Below are positions 1 through 7,965 of a DNA stretch of 60,800 bases, one piece after another. Each line of letters opens with the position of its first letter. Position 1 is the first letter of the stretch. Source of the stretch: an uncultured Lachnospiraceae bacterium (GTDB taxonomy: Bacteria > Bacillota > Clostridia > Lachnospirales > Lachnospiraceae). The stretch is taken from NCBI GenBank assembly GCA_910585965.1, contig CAJUHH010000019.1, forward strand, positions 1 to 60,800. The letters run 5' to 3'. The translations under genes were made by a program, and so were the position numbers. The notes beneath the pieces are model-generated. The model did no database searches. It saw only the letters and a list, made by a program, of their open reading frames with translations, and was not told the DNA's origin.

Positions 1-39
1 CTCCGAAAAGCCTTGATATTACAGTGTTCCTATTAAAAC

Positions 40-174
40 TCATTCATAAGATTGGAAAGGACTTTCTAATGCAGATTCAAGCAGACCTATATCCCTAATC
101 CCATCACTTCCTCCGGTAGTCTCTATTAACTGAGTATGAAGTAATAGAATCTGTTCTTTTGTCAGCTTTATCAT
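40..174 (-). pseudogene. doc: Doc/Fic-type toxin remnant, truncated
   Basis: An ATG sharing an ATGA overlap with the Phd antitoxin stop opens a 44-codon frame. It matches my memory of Firmicute Doc toxins, with an early LHTQLIETTGGSDGIRD block and then LLESALESPFQSYE. A TGA at 42-40 then ends it. The Fic catalytic motif (HPFxxGNKR), expected about 25-30 residues later, is not encoded in this frame. A full Doc has about 120-130 residues, and Doc enzymes phosphorylate EF-Tu to block translation. The remaining 39 bases before the window edge show no clear continuation, so I infer a frameshift or deletion. A downstream out-of-frame remnant beyond the window cannot be excluded. Confidence 0.6.
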
Positions 175-416
175 TTTGCAAGCACCTCATAAGATTCCTT
201 ATTTTTCTCAATCAATCTCTGGGATATACTCAACACATCTTCATTTGATGCAACAGCATCATGTTCTGCTTTACTGAAATCTATGACAAGGTATCTTGGT
301 ACATTATTTTTTAATATAACAGCTGTTCCATGTTCATCCACTAATCTTGCCACTTTTGAAAAATTCTGATTTGCTTCCGTAATAGAAACCATTGTATTTG
401 TGTTTATTGTCATCAT
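171..416 (-). CDS. Phd/YefM-family antitoxin
   Basis: This 81-residue protein has the Phd/YefM layout. Its N-terminal DNA-binding half contains VSITEANQNFSKVARLVDEHG and ends with AVILKNNVPRYLVID, as in the family. The acidic helical C-terminal tail would wrap the toxin. It normally neutralises a Doc or RelE-type toxin and represses its own operon. The start has an AGGAGG site 5 bases from the first of two ATGs. The stop overlaps the start of the Doc remnant by four bases, which marks a former coupled operon. With the toxin apparently broken, it is probably a relict or a solitary anti-addiction gene. Confidence 0.82.
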   Translation of the reverse strand: MMTINTNTMVSITEANQNFSKVARLVDEHGTAVILKNNVPRYLVIDFSKAEHDAVASNEDVLSISQRLIEKNKESYEVLAK

Positions 417-436
417 TCATTCCTCCTGATAGTTCT

Positions 437-465
437 ATTATATCCCATTTATAGGACAAATTCAA
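437..465 (-). promoter_or_regulatory. SigmaA-type promoter of the Phd-Doc unit
   Basis: On the minus strand a TTGAAT -35 box (465-460) and a perfect TATAAT -10 box (442-437) are separated by 17 bases. They lie about 20 bases upstream of the antitoxin start. Phd proteins usually bind palindromes over such promoters, but I see only weak symmetry here. Confidence 0.7.
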
Positions 466-540
466 CCTATTCCAGGGCCCTAATTTCCTATTTACATATA
501 GTACACCATAGTTATAATAATTATCTTAAATTTTCCATTT

Positions 541-1215
541 TCAATAATACAACGCAAAATGAAATTTATCATCTTCATTACCAATAAACATACATCTGTA
601 CACTCCATTATATTTCGTGGATATGGGAGTAACAAACTGTTCCTTATACGCCATATTATAATTGATTTTTAAGTCTTTTGTATATGTTGGCAGTCTGTCT
701 GTTCCTAAGAATGGAAAATACTCCTTTTTTCTCTCATCAACTAATGGATATGCACCACTACCCTTTCCCAGCTGAATTAATTGTGAAAATGAATCTACAC
801 AGTTAAACCAGCCAATTACAAAAGCAACTTTTCCATAATTATCAGCATCTATCTCATCCATCAGCCAGTCAAAATCTTGTTGAAATACTGACCAGCTTTT
901 GCTTGCTGCCCTTGTATTTGCTGAACTAATCCAGTTTTTCAAATATTTGACCTCTATCTTAAAATCCCTTTGGCTTATGTATAAATCATGGTTTACTTTT
1001 TGTAAATTTTTTATTCTGTTACTTTCTCCTACTGTATAATGAGCATTTTGTTTAAATGGATATCCCAATCTCACTATTATATCCATTTCATTAAAATTTT
1101 CATCTGCCTCCTTTTTTAGTTTTTGTTTATCCCATTCTCCATACAAAATGTTGAACTCATCAATAATATATAAGCAATTTGCTACTAGATATTGATCAAT
1201 TGATGGATTCCCCAT
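541..1215 (-). CDS. Unknown protein, possible PD-(D/E)xK nuclease fold
   Basis: I do not recognise this 224-residue protein. The start chosen is the ATG 10 bases after AGGAGG at about 1230. An upstream in-frame ATG at 1254 would run through that site and add 13 residues. No signal peptide or membrane segment is seen. In the first half, an aspartate in VNHDLYIS is followed about 11 residues later by FKIEVKYLKNW, spaced like the D...ExK core of PD-(D/E)xK nucleases. That is only a weak inference. The rest is rich in aromatic residues. The gene is AT-rich and sits beside the Phd-Doc pair, which suggests an acquired accessory patch downstream of tsf. Confidence 0.6.
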   Translation of the reverse strand: MGNPSIDQYLVANCLYIIDEFNILYGEWDKQKLKKEADENFNEMDIIVRLGYPFKQNAHYTVGESNRIKNLQKVNHDLYISQRDFKIEVKYLKNWISSANTRAASKSWSVFQQDFDWLMDEIDADNYGKVAFVIGWFNCVDSFSQLIQLGKGSGAYPLVDERKKEYFPFLGTDRLPTYTKDLKINYNMAYKEQFVTPISTKYNGVYRCMFIGNEDDKFHFALYY

Positions 1216-1313
1216 TTTATTGCTCCCTCCTATTCCTTGAATTATATATTTCATAAACTACTGTTATTATATTCACTCTATAACGATTTATGTCCAAAAA
1301 TATCCCCTTCCAT

Positions 1314-1360
1314 AAATAAAAACCCCTGCAAATGGCATTCACACGCCATCTACAAGGGTT
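1314..1360 (-). terminator. Rho-independent terminator of rpsB-tsf
   Basis: Minus-strand AACCCTTGTAGATGGC (1360-1345) pairs over 16 positions, counting three G-U pairs, with GCCATTTGCAGGGGTT (1336-1321). An 8-base loop separates the arms and TTTATTT follows. It lies 38 bases after the tsf stop and ends the rpsB-tsf transcript. Confidence 0.9.
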
Positions 1361-1398
1361 CTCATTCTTATCTCTATTTGCCCAATTTCGACAAATTT

Positions 1399-2334
1399 CT
1401 ACGCATTCATCTGCTTCGCCACTTCTTCCGCAAAGTTCTCTTCTTTCTTCTCCAAGCCTTCGCCGGTCTCAAAGCGGACGAATTTCTTAATAGAAAGCGC
1501 TGCGCCGTTTTCTTTCGCTACCTGCGCCACATACTGCGCCACCGTCTGCTTTCCGTCCTCTGCTTTCACGTAAGTCTGCTCTAACAAGCATACTTCCTTC
1601 AGCTCTTTGTTCAAACGGCCTGTCACCGCGCCTTCAATTACCTTCTCCGGCTTTCCTGCCATCTTGGGATCCTGGGCGATCTGCGCCATAAGGATTTCTT
1701 TCTCATGAGCCTTATATTCTTCGGAAACATCTGCTGTAGACACATATTTCGGAGAAAGCGCCGCCACCTGCATAGCAATGTTCGTAAGAGCCTCTTTCAC
1801 CGCATCATTCACTACATCCGTAGCTGCCTCTACAATAACGCCGATTCTTCCGCCGCCGTGTACATAAGACACTACGCAGCCTTCCGAAGCGACTACCTTT
1901 TCGAATCTTCTGATATTCAGATTTTCACCGATGACTGCAACTTTTTCTACCAAAGCTTCCTTTACGGTCTTGGAAGCGTCTTCTTTCCAGCTTTCTGCCA
2001 AAAAAGCATCAATATCCGCTGCATCGGAATTCACCGCCTGAGCCGCTACTGCCTCTACGAAGCTCTGGAAATCCGCATTCTTAGCCACGAAGTCGGTCTC
2101 TGAATTTACTTCCACGACCGCTGCGCGCTGGTCGCCGTCCATTGCCACGCGGCAAAGACCTTCTGCCGCAATCCTGCCCGCTTTCTTCTCCGCTTTTGCC
2201 TGTCCGTTCTTTCTCAAGAACTCCACTGCTGCATCCATATCGCCATTGGTTTCGGTAAGCGCCTTTTTACAGTCCATCATACCTGCGCCAGTCATTTCTC
2301 TCAATTCTTTCACCATTGCTGCTGTAATAGCCAT
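1399..2334 (-). CDS. tsf: Elongation factor Ts
   Basis: EF-Ts is the cytoplasmic nucleotide-exchange factor that releases GDP from EF-Tu. The 311-residue protein begins with the UBA-like domain (VKELREMTGAGMMDCKKAL) and continues into the core with the family block NSETDFVAKN, where the TDFV residues contact EF-Tu. The length fits bacterial EF-Ts. It follows rpsB by 51 bases, the standard bacterial pairing, and is closed by the strong terminator. A GC-rich imperfect hairpin in the rpsB-tsf gap may modulate tsf, but this is not demonstrated. Confidence 0.98.
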   Translation of the reverse strand: MAITAAMVKELREMTGAGMMDCKKALTETNGDMDAAVEFLRKNGQAKAEKKAGRIAAEGLCRVAMDGDQRAAVVEVNSETDFVAKNADFQSFVEAVAAQAVNSDAADIDAFLAESWKEDASKTVKEALVEKVAVIGENLNIRRFEKVVASEGCVVSYVHGGGRIGVIVEAATDVVNDAVKEALTNIAMQVAALSPKYVSTADVSEEYKAHEKEILMAQIAQDPKMAGKPEKVIEGAVTGRLNKELKEVCLLEQTYVKAEDGKQTVAQYVAQVAKENGAALSIKKFVRFETGEGLEKKEENFAEEVAKQMNA

Positions 2335-2385
2335 TTTAATCCTCCATTCTTGCCCTGCCGCAGTCTCGGCTTCGGGCAGATTTAT

Positions 2386-3162
2386 TTATTCAGCCGCCGC
2401 TATTTCTTCCATATCCGTCGCTTCAGATGCCCCAGCCGCTTCTGCCATCTCAGCAGCCACGTCTTCCGTCACCATTTCTTCGCCCTGGTTTGCTTCGATA
2501 ACCGCATCGGCCATTTTAGAAACAATCAGTTTTACCGCCCTGATCGCATCGTCATTTCCTGGAATGATATAATCCAGCTCTTCCGGATCGCTGTTCGTAT
2601 CGCCGATACCGATCAGCGTAATGCCAAGCGTATGGGCTTCCTGTACACAGATTCTTTCCTTCTTGGGATCCACTACGAAAATAGCGTCAGGTATCCTTGT
2701 CATCTCTTTGATGCCGCCCAGATTCTTTTCCAATTTGTCCCATTCCTTGCGCAGCGCGATTACTTCCTTCTTCGGAAGAACATCAAAAGTCCCGTCCTGA
2801 GACATAATCTCAATCTGTTTCAGTCTTTCTATTCTGCTGCGGATTGTCTTAAAGTTGGTCAGCATTCCTCCCAGCCATCTTTCATTTACATAAAACATGC
2901 CGCAACGCTCTGCTTCCGCCCTGACTGCATCCTGCGCCTGTTTTTTTGTGCCGACAAAAAGGATCGTGCCTCCCTGGGATGCAATATCAAATACTGCCTT
3001 ATATGCCTCGTCCACTTTGCCTACCGATTTCTGCAAATCGATAATATGGATGCCGTTTCTCTCGGTAAAGATATAAGGAGCCATCTTAGGGTTCCATCTT
3101 CTTGTCTGATGCCCGAAGTGGACACCTGCTTCCAATAACTGCTTCATTGAAATAACGCTCAT
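2386..3162 (-). CDS. rpsB: 30S ribosomal protein uS2
   Basis: Ribosomal protein S2 of the small subunit, 258 residues. It starts MSVISMKQLLEAGVHFGHQTRRWNPKM, a family hallmark. The frame stays open 46 codons further upstream, but the ATG at 3162 has a GGAGG site 7-8 bases before it and is the conserved start. Later hallmarks include TIRSRIERL, PDAIFVVDP and IPGNDDAIRA. The acidic alanine-rich C-terminal tail (about 30 residues) is typical of Clostridia. It is cotranscribed with tsf from a promoter just after the fla/che unit. Confidence 0.98.
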   Translation of the reverse strand: MSVISMKQLLEAGVHFGHQTRRWNPKMAPYIFTERNGIHIIDLQKSVGKVDEAYKAVFDIASQGGTILFVGTKKQAQDAVRAEAERCGMFYVNERWLGGMLTNFKTIRSRIERLKQIEIMSQDGTFDVLPKKEVIALRKEWDKLEKNLGGIKEMTRIPDAIFVVDPKKERICVQEAHTLGITLIGIGDTNSDPEELDYIIPGNDDAIRAVKLIVSKMADAVIEANQGEEMVTEDVAAEMAEAAGASEATDMEEIAAAE

Positions 3163-3326
3163 GTTTCTACCTCCATTTGGTTCATTTGCTTCCGTATGCC
3201 TTATACTCCAATGCCTACCCCTTATTCCTGGCATTCTCTGCTGAAAATCTATGTTTCCAGCAAAAGAACTGCTAAAAGAGCACCGACATCGAATGAGCAT
3301 ACGTGTTTTTTAGTCACAACGCATAC

Positions 3327-3355
3327 ATTGTATCATAATAACCCTTTGCTTGCAA
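3327..3355 (-). promoter_or_regulatory. SigmaA-type promoter of rpsB-tsf
   Basis: Minus-strand TTGCAA (3355-3350), a 17-base spacer and TACAAT (3332-3327) form a near-consensus promoter. The -35 box starts only 11 bases after the last gene of the fla/che unit and overlaps a small palindrome (CCCTTTGC/GCAAGGG). The transcript would carry a leader of about 160 bases before rpsB. S2 leaders are autoregulated in other bacteria, but I cannot assign a known structure here. Confidence 0.82.
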
Positions 3356-3366
3356 GGGAATATTAT

Positions 3367-4062
3367 CTATCTTTGCTTCGTAATAATTTTTGCAATCGTC
3401 TCCATATCTGCATCTATTGGGATATGATACTCAGAAGCCACTACCTTCATATCATAACCGTTATCTACCAGAAAGCGGTCAAAATTGGCATCCTCCGGCA
3501 GCAGCCCTTCTTCTTCCAGCCTTTTTCCTATGCTATAAGGCGTTTCCCCCTTCTTTATGGTAAAGATAATCTCCTGCGCCAAATCCTCTTCCGGCTCTGC
3601 CGCCGCAGCATCATCCCCTGCCGGATATGTCCTGCCGTCCGGCCCTCTCTGGACATCTTCTGCCTGAACTGTTCCATCGGCCGCTTCCGTCCGTCCCTGG
3701 CCGCCCGTACTATCTTGTCTTTCTCCTGGCTCCTGGATATCTGCCGTCCCATCGCCGGCAGCAGCTTCCTGGCCCTCCGCTCCTTCTTGTCCAGCAGGCG
3801 CTTCCGTCGTTCTGCTTTCCTCTGCCAGTGCCGCAGCCGTTTCCTCAGAAATCTCCTTCCGGACCCTCTCTTCTGTTTCCGCCCTGGCTTCCTCCAAATA
3901 TTCCTCCAGCTGTTCCTCTTCTATCATCCCCAGCGTTTTTGCCTTTTCAATGATTTCCTCTTCCGTCAGGCTCTTATCTTTCCCATGCGTCGCTATTCCC
4001 ATAATAATCGCAGTCATAACGATGCCCAGCCCCAGCCCTCTTAAATAATATTTCAAATTCAT
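3367..4062 (-). CDS. Membrane-anchored protein with YceG/MltG-like LysM-like domain
   Basis: This 231-residue protein begins MNLKYYLRGLGLG with one membrane segment (about residues 8-25). An acidic, Gln/Glu/Ala-rich low-complexity stretch follows (about 40-155). The last 70 residues (IIFTIKKGETPYSIGKRLEEEGLL, DANFDRFLVDNGYD) resemble the N-terminal LysM-like part of YceG/MltG. The MltG transglycosylase catalytic domain is absent. The start at 4062 has AGGAG upstream; a longer frame to 4122 would overlap the preceding gene. It is the last gene of the fla/che unit. A cell-wall role is inferred only from the domain. Confidence 0.75.
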   Translation of the reverse strand: MNLKYYLRGLGLGIVMTAIIMGIATHGKDKSLTEEEIIEKAKTLGMIEEEQLEEYLEEARAETEERVRKEISEETAAALAEESRTTEAPAGQEGAEGQEAAAGDGTADIQEPGERQDSTGGQGRTEAADGTVQAEDVQRGPDGRTYPAGDDAAAAEPEEDLAQEIIFTIKKGETPYSIGKRLEEEGLLPEDANFDRFLVDNGYDMKVVASEYHIPIDADMETIAKIITKQR

Positions 4063-4096
4063 AACTGCTCCTATCCGCCTATACTTTTCAGGATGC

Positions 4097-4906
4097 TTAT
4101 TTAGCCTGTTCAAATAAATCAATGACCAGCTTCACTTCCCCAACGCCTAAACCAAGCTCCCTGGCTATTGCAGTCTTTGATTTTCCTAATTTATGCAGCC
4201 GCAATATTCTTTCGTTATTATTATAGTTCTGCTCTTTTTTCTTTGCAGGCTCTTCTTTTTTTGCATCCGCTGCCCCGGCTTCTGCCTCTTCCTTCCTACG
4301 GGGGACTGCCTCCTTCAGAACTTTCCCCGGATCATTTGCTTTTTCGGGTGCAAACGGCACAAATAAGACCTCCTCCCGTTTCTCTTCCTTTTCAGGTTTC
4401 GAAAGGATGCCTTCTTTCGTTTTTTCTTCCTCTTTTTGCTCCGTTTCCGCTTCCAGGCCTCCTGATGCCTCTTTTACGGTTATTTCCAAATCCTGCACTT
4501 CCTGCCGGATCTCCTTCATTTTTCTGTCGGCTTCGCCCACTGTCCTGACAAACTTCTCATGTTTATCATTCAGCATATCATATAAAAATATAACTTCCTG
4601 ATGATTCTTATTAATACCTTCCAGCACTTGTTCCGAATACTCATTGACCGCCATTATCTTTTCATTTGTCAGGCGTTCCATTGCCCTCTCGGTCTTTTCC
4701 ATAGAATAAGAGAGGGTTTCATCCACCATATCGTTAATATGGTTCCTCGCATTTCCAACCTCTTTTTCTACCAGGCTTCGGATAAGGCCCTCATCGATTC
4801 TCGTTCCTGCCTCAGCCATGTTCTCCCCTTTCCCCATAGGAAGCACATAACTGAGAATAAGGAAAACAACCCCGACTACTATAAGAACGATTTCTGTCAA
4901 TCCCAT
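4097..4906 (-). CDS. DUF6115-like membrane, coiled-coil and HTH protein
   Basis: The 269-residue protein has one N-terminal membrane helix (residues 4-24). A long coiled coil follows (about 35-145, rich in Glu, Lys, Met and Val), then a charged linker. A short helix-turn-helix-like C-terminus (RILRLHKLGKSKTAIARELGL, GVGEVKLVIDLFEQ) ends it. I associate this layout with the DUF6115 proteins encoded at the end of Lachnospiraceae motility operons. Function is unknown. A DNA-binding-like tail on an inner-membrane coiled coil is unusual. It lies 13 bases after the next upstream gene. Confidence 0.7.
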   Translation of the reverse strand: MGLTEIVLIVVGVVFLILSYVLPMGKGENMAEAGTRIDEGLIRSLVEKEVGNARNHINDMVDETLSYSMEKTERAMERLTNEKIMAVNEYSEQVLEGINKNHQEVIFLYDMLNDKHEKFVRTVGEADRKMKEIRQEVQDLEITVKEASGGLEAETEQKEEEKTKEGILSKPEKEEKREEVLFVPFAPEKANDPGKVLKEAVPRRKEEAEAGAADAKKEEPAKKKEQNYNNNERILRLHKLGKSKTAIARELGLGVGEVKLVIDLFEQAK

Positions 4907-4919
4907 AATTTCTATTCTC

Positions 4920-5246
4920 CTAGATTTTCATATCAAATCTTCCGATGCCCTTCAGTATCACTCTTCCGTCCGCGTCTTTTTCCTTATCCTGATCCTTCTT
5001 CCGTTTTTTTCCGCCATCTCCGGAATATTCCCCATTGCCCTTTTCCTTCGCGTCATACTTCTTCTTATTGTTTTCCGTGTTGTCTCCCTGGTGTACCTGC
5101 GTCGCTTTGCTCTCCACCGCCTTATGGAACTGGGCCTGGAAATTCGTCTGATCGACCATCCCTTTATTATCTTCGTTATGTTTTATTGTCGTATAATCCT
5201 GTGCTCTTGTAATGGTACCCTGCAATTCGATACGGTTAATCGACAT
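4920..5246 (-). CDS. Small charged motility-operon protein, function unknown
   Basis: This soluble 108-residue protein has no predicted membrane segment. It has an N-terminal MSINRIELQGTITRAQDY block, a lysine- and glycine-rich disordered middle and a hydrophobic C-terminus (VILKGIGRFDMKI). The first block is shared, as far as I recall, by small proteins at this operon position in other Lachnospiraceae. The gene lies between fapA and the DUF6115-like gene with short gaps, so it belongs to the motility transcript. No function can be assigned. Confidence 0.7.
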   Translation of the reverse strand: MSINRIELQGTITRAQDYTTIKHNEDNKGMVDQTNFQAQFHKAVESKATQVHQGDNTENNKKKYDAKEKGNGEYSGDGGKKRKKDQDKEKDADGRVILKGIGRFDMKI

Positions 5247-5265
5247 AGCTATGACCTCCTTGCCC

Positions 5266-6849
5266 CTAAATCGCCGTCATCTTTACATCCCCGTCCAGTT
5301 TAATAAACTTGCAGTATTTCATTTCACTATGGACTACCATGGATACATCGCCAATGCTGATCTTCGTGCCCGGAAATACCGTATCCGTCACCATAACCTT
5401 TGCATTGGAATAAACACCGATGGACTCCTGCAGACGTTCCATCTCCTGGGCTTTATCATCGATCTCTTTTTCTTTTACTTTGTTCAGCACTTCCAGCGAT
5501 TTCACATACTGTAGTTGCTCCGGCGTCACTTTTATTCCTTTTGCGCGTTTCTGTTTGGAAGCCTCGATCAAAGGCACTACCGATTTCACGACTCTGGTCG
5601 CATTGGCAATATCCCACTGCAGATTCTGGATACGGACTTTGATCGTCGGGTCTGCCCCTACTTCTACAATCGTATCCGCCCCCATAGAAGAACCCAGCGT
5701 TTTTACCGTAACGCAATTCGTCGCGCACACGCGCCCTCCAGTAATGAAGCCTCTTTTGCCGCTGACTGTCACTTCATCCCCTGCATAAACCGTGCTGTGC
5801 AGAATCGTTTCCGACGACACATAGCCCAAGGCGGTCACGGTTGCATTTTCCAGGAACTTTGCCACCACGTTCCCTTTGGCGTTAAGGACTCCCTTTCCCA
5901 TGCCGTTCATTCCCTTGGCAATAATAATATCGCCTCCCGCTTCTACCAACGCGCCTTCCACCACGCCGGAAACTTCAATGTTTCCCTTTGCTTTCACAGA
6001 AAAATTAGCGCACACATTGCCGTTCACCTGGACGTTTCCGTCATATTCTATGTTCCCAGTAGAACTGTCCACATTCTCCACCGTCAAAATATCCGAAACA
6101 AATACCTTGTCGTCCACTAAAGTAACATGGCCGTCCACATCCGAGATCATCGACAGCTTATCCTCGGAAACCGATATGTTCCTGCCGAATTTCAGCTTTT
6201 TCTTCTTTACTTCCCTGGGCTTGATTTTCTCGCCCATAATATTGTAACCCACATCGCCGGGATCTTCCGGAAACAGCTTCGCCAGGACATCCCCTTCATG
6301 GCAATGGCTTATCGTATTCAAATGGAAGAAGTCTACGCTTCCATCTTCTTTCAAAGTAGGGCGCGCGCTCAGATCCGTATTAAAGTAATATTCAATATAC
6401 GCATCGGATCCATGCCTCGGCTGCTGACCGACAGCCACGATATAATCCTCGCAATATCTTTTATTATTAAAAAAACGGTCGATCTCTTCTTCCTGAATGC
6501 CGAATTCAATCCCTTTAAAACTTAGGTCGGCAATAAATTCCTGTTTGCTCAGCGTTCCGCCTTTCAGTGACGGCGGATAAAAACGGACAATCGCATTCAT
6601 CTTATCCGGGCTGATCGTCAGCTTATAATCTTCCCTCACTTCATCACAGGTCATATGGTTAATCAGCACCTCATGTTTTCCGCTCATTCCCGCGATCTCG
6701 GAAATAGCAGAACTATCATAAGGAATACCTTTGTTTCCCAAATATTCCCCTATTTCGCTCGTTGCAGCCGTCATGCCCCCGTCCGTAGGCGGAAACACAT
6801 GCAAATAAGTCTGATTATTACTGCATACTACTTGAAAATATCCATTCAT
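5266..6849 (-). CDS. fapA: FapA family protein (DUF342)
   Basis: A 527-residue DUF342/FapA protein. The N-terminal half carries the alpha/beta FapA part (SPDKMNAIVRFYPP). From about residue 235 runs a right-handed beta-helix of short repeats (YDGNVQVNGNVCANFSVKAK, VVEGALVEAGGDII) with polymer-forming character. A helical coiled segment (about 410-470) precedes the end. Family members sit in flagellar operons or beside sigma factors. Functions proposed elsewhere include polar localisation and regulation of membrane machines. It follows fliA by 19 bases. Confidence 0.88.
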   Translation of the reverse strand: MNGYFQVVCSNNQTYLHVFPPTDGGMTAATSEIGEYLGNKGIPYDSSAISEIAGMSGKHEVLINHMTCDEVREDYKLTISPDKMNAIVRFYPPSLKGGTLSKQEFIADLSFKGIEFGIQEEEIDRFFNNKRYCEDYIVAVGQQPRHGSDAYIEYYFNTDLSARPTLKEDGSVDFFHLNTISHCHEGDVLAKLFPEDPGDVGYNIMGEKIKPREVKKKKLKFGRNISVSEDKLSMISDVDGHVTLVDDKVFVSDILTVENVDSSTGNIEYDGNVQVNGNVCANFSVKAKGNIEVSGVVEGALVEAGGDIIIAKGMNGMGKGVLNAKGNVVAKFLENATVTALGYVSSETILHSTVYAGDEVTVSGKRGFITGGRVCATNCVTVKTLGSSMGADTIVEVGADPTIKVRIQNLQWDIANATRVVKSVVPLIEASKQKRAKGIKVTPEQLQYVKSLEVLNKVKEKEIDDKAQEMERLQESIGVYSNAKVMVTDTVFPGTKISIGDVSMVVHSEMKYCKFIKLDGDVKMTAI

Positions 6850-6868
6850 GTTCTCTGTTCTCCTGCTT

Positions 6869-7630
6869 CTATGACAATATACCTATATAATTTCCCATTT
6901 TTGTCTTCATTTTCTGCAATGCCCTCGTATGCAGCTGGGATATCCGCGATTCGGATACCTCTAAAATACTGCTGATCTCTTTTAATGTCAGCTCTTCGTA
7001 ATAATACAGCTCAATCACTCTTCGCTCTTTCTCTGTCAGCAGTTCCAACGCCTCCGCTAATATTTTCTTCAGCTCCTCTTTTTCCACTACTTCTTCCGGG
7101 CTGTCAAAATGGGCGTTTTTATTATTCTCTGCCGGGACTTCGCTCCCCTGTTCCATAAATTCGTTCAACGATACTACGTTCGTAATTTTCATCTGGGACT
7201 GCCATTCCCCAAATTCATCCTCGGAAATTCCCAATGCCTCCGCAATTTCCGTATCCGTTGCGTTCCTTCCCCGAACCGCTTCTATTTCTTTGATGGCCGC
7301 GTCAATCTTTTTCTGCCTCTGTCTGATCGTTCTTGGGATCCAATCCATTTTACGGATTTGGTCTAAAATCGCCCCCCTTATCCGCAGGCTTGCATACGTT
7401 TCAAACTTAACCGCTTTCATGCTATCAAATTTATCAATCGCATCGATCAGCCCGAAAATGCCATAACCCACCAGATCGTCATATTCCACATTATAGCCCA
7501 AATACATGCTGAGCCTTCCTGCGACCAGCTTTACCAGCGGGGCATACTCTATGATCAGTTTTTCACGTATATCCGGCGATTTTGCTTTCGCATATTCCTC
7601 CCACAACTTCTTTCTGCCCGTTTCATCCAT
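6869..7630 (-). CDS. fliA: Flagellar sigma-28 factor FliA/SigD
   Basis: RNA polymerase sigma factor for late flagellar and chemotaxis genes, 253 residues. Region 2 is seen in EYAPLVKLVAGRLS and DDLVGYGIFGLIDAIDKFD, and region 3 in MDWIPRTIRQRQKKIDAAI. Region 4 is LTEKERRVIELYYYEELTLKEISSILEVSESRISQLH. Length and the WIPR motif distinguish it from sporulation sigmas. It lies near the end of the fla/che unit, as sigD does in Bacillus, so its level depends on transcription reaching this far. No anti-sigma flgM is present in the window. Confidence 0.96.
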   Translation of the reverse strand: MDETGRKKLWEEYAKAKSPDIREKLIIEYAPLVKLVAGRLSMYLGYNVEYDDLVGYGIFGLIDAIDKFDSMKAVKFETYASLRIRGAILDQIRKMDWIPRTIRQRQKKIDAAIKEIEAVRGRNATDTEIAEALGISEDEFGEWQSQMKITNVVSLNEFMEQGSEVPAENNKNAHFDSPEEVVEKEELKKILAEALELLTEKERRVIELYYYEELTLKEISSILEVSESRISQLHTRALQKMKTKMGNYIGILS

Positions 7631-7654
7631 ATTTCGTCAGCCACCTTTACTTAA

Positions 7655-7939
7655 TTATCCTTCCGTTTTCACCTGTCCTTCTCGCATGTCAACCGGTGTT
7701 CCCTCACCCGATACGATTTCCTCTATAGCCTCTTCCTGAACCTCTTCCTCCGGCTGGTTTTTCTTATCAAAAATATTCAACATCATCGTAAACAGACTTC
7801 CCGCAATATAAAAAGAAATCATCACCGCCAGCAGAATCACCAGCATTTTATTTGTTTCATAATAATTAAAATGCATGATAATACTGCATACTGCTCCTGC
7901 AAACAGCATCAAAAAAGGCGGTATCAATTTTCTTTTCAT
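7655..7939 (-). CDS. Small membrane protein between cheD and fliA
   Basis: Unrecognised protein of 94 residues with two membrane helices (about residues 4-22 and 32-54) and an acidic cytoplasmic-looking tail. I chose the ATG at 7939 because AAGGGG lies 9 bases upstream. An in-frame ATG at 7969 overlaps the cheD stop as ATGA and would add ten lysine-rich residues, so either start is possible. The layout resembles small uncharacterised genes between chemotaxis and sigma genes (compare swrB in Bacillus). Sequence similarity to SwrB is not evident. Confidence 0.72.
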   Translation of the reverse strand: MKRKLIPPFLMLFAGAVCSIIMHFNYYETNKMLVILLAVMISFYIAGSLFTMMLNIFDKKNQPEEEVQEEAIEEIVSGEGTPVDMREGQVKTEG

Positions 7940-7965
7940 TGTCTTTCGCCCCTTTTTATTGCTTT

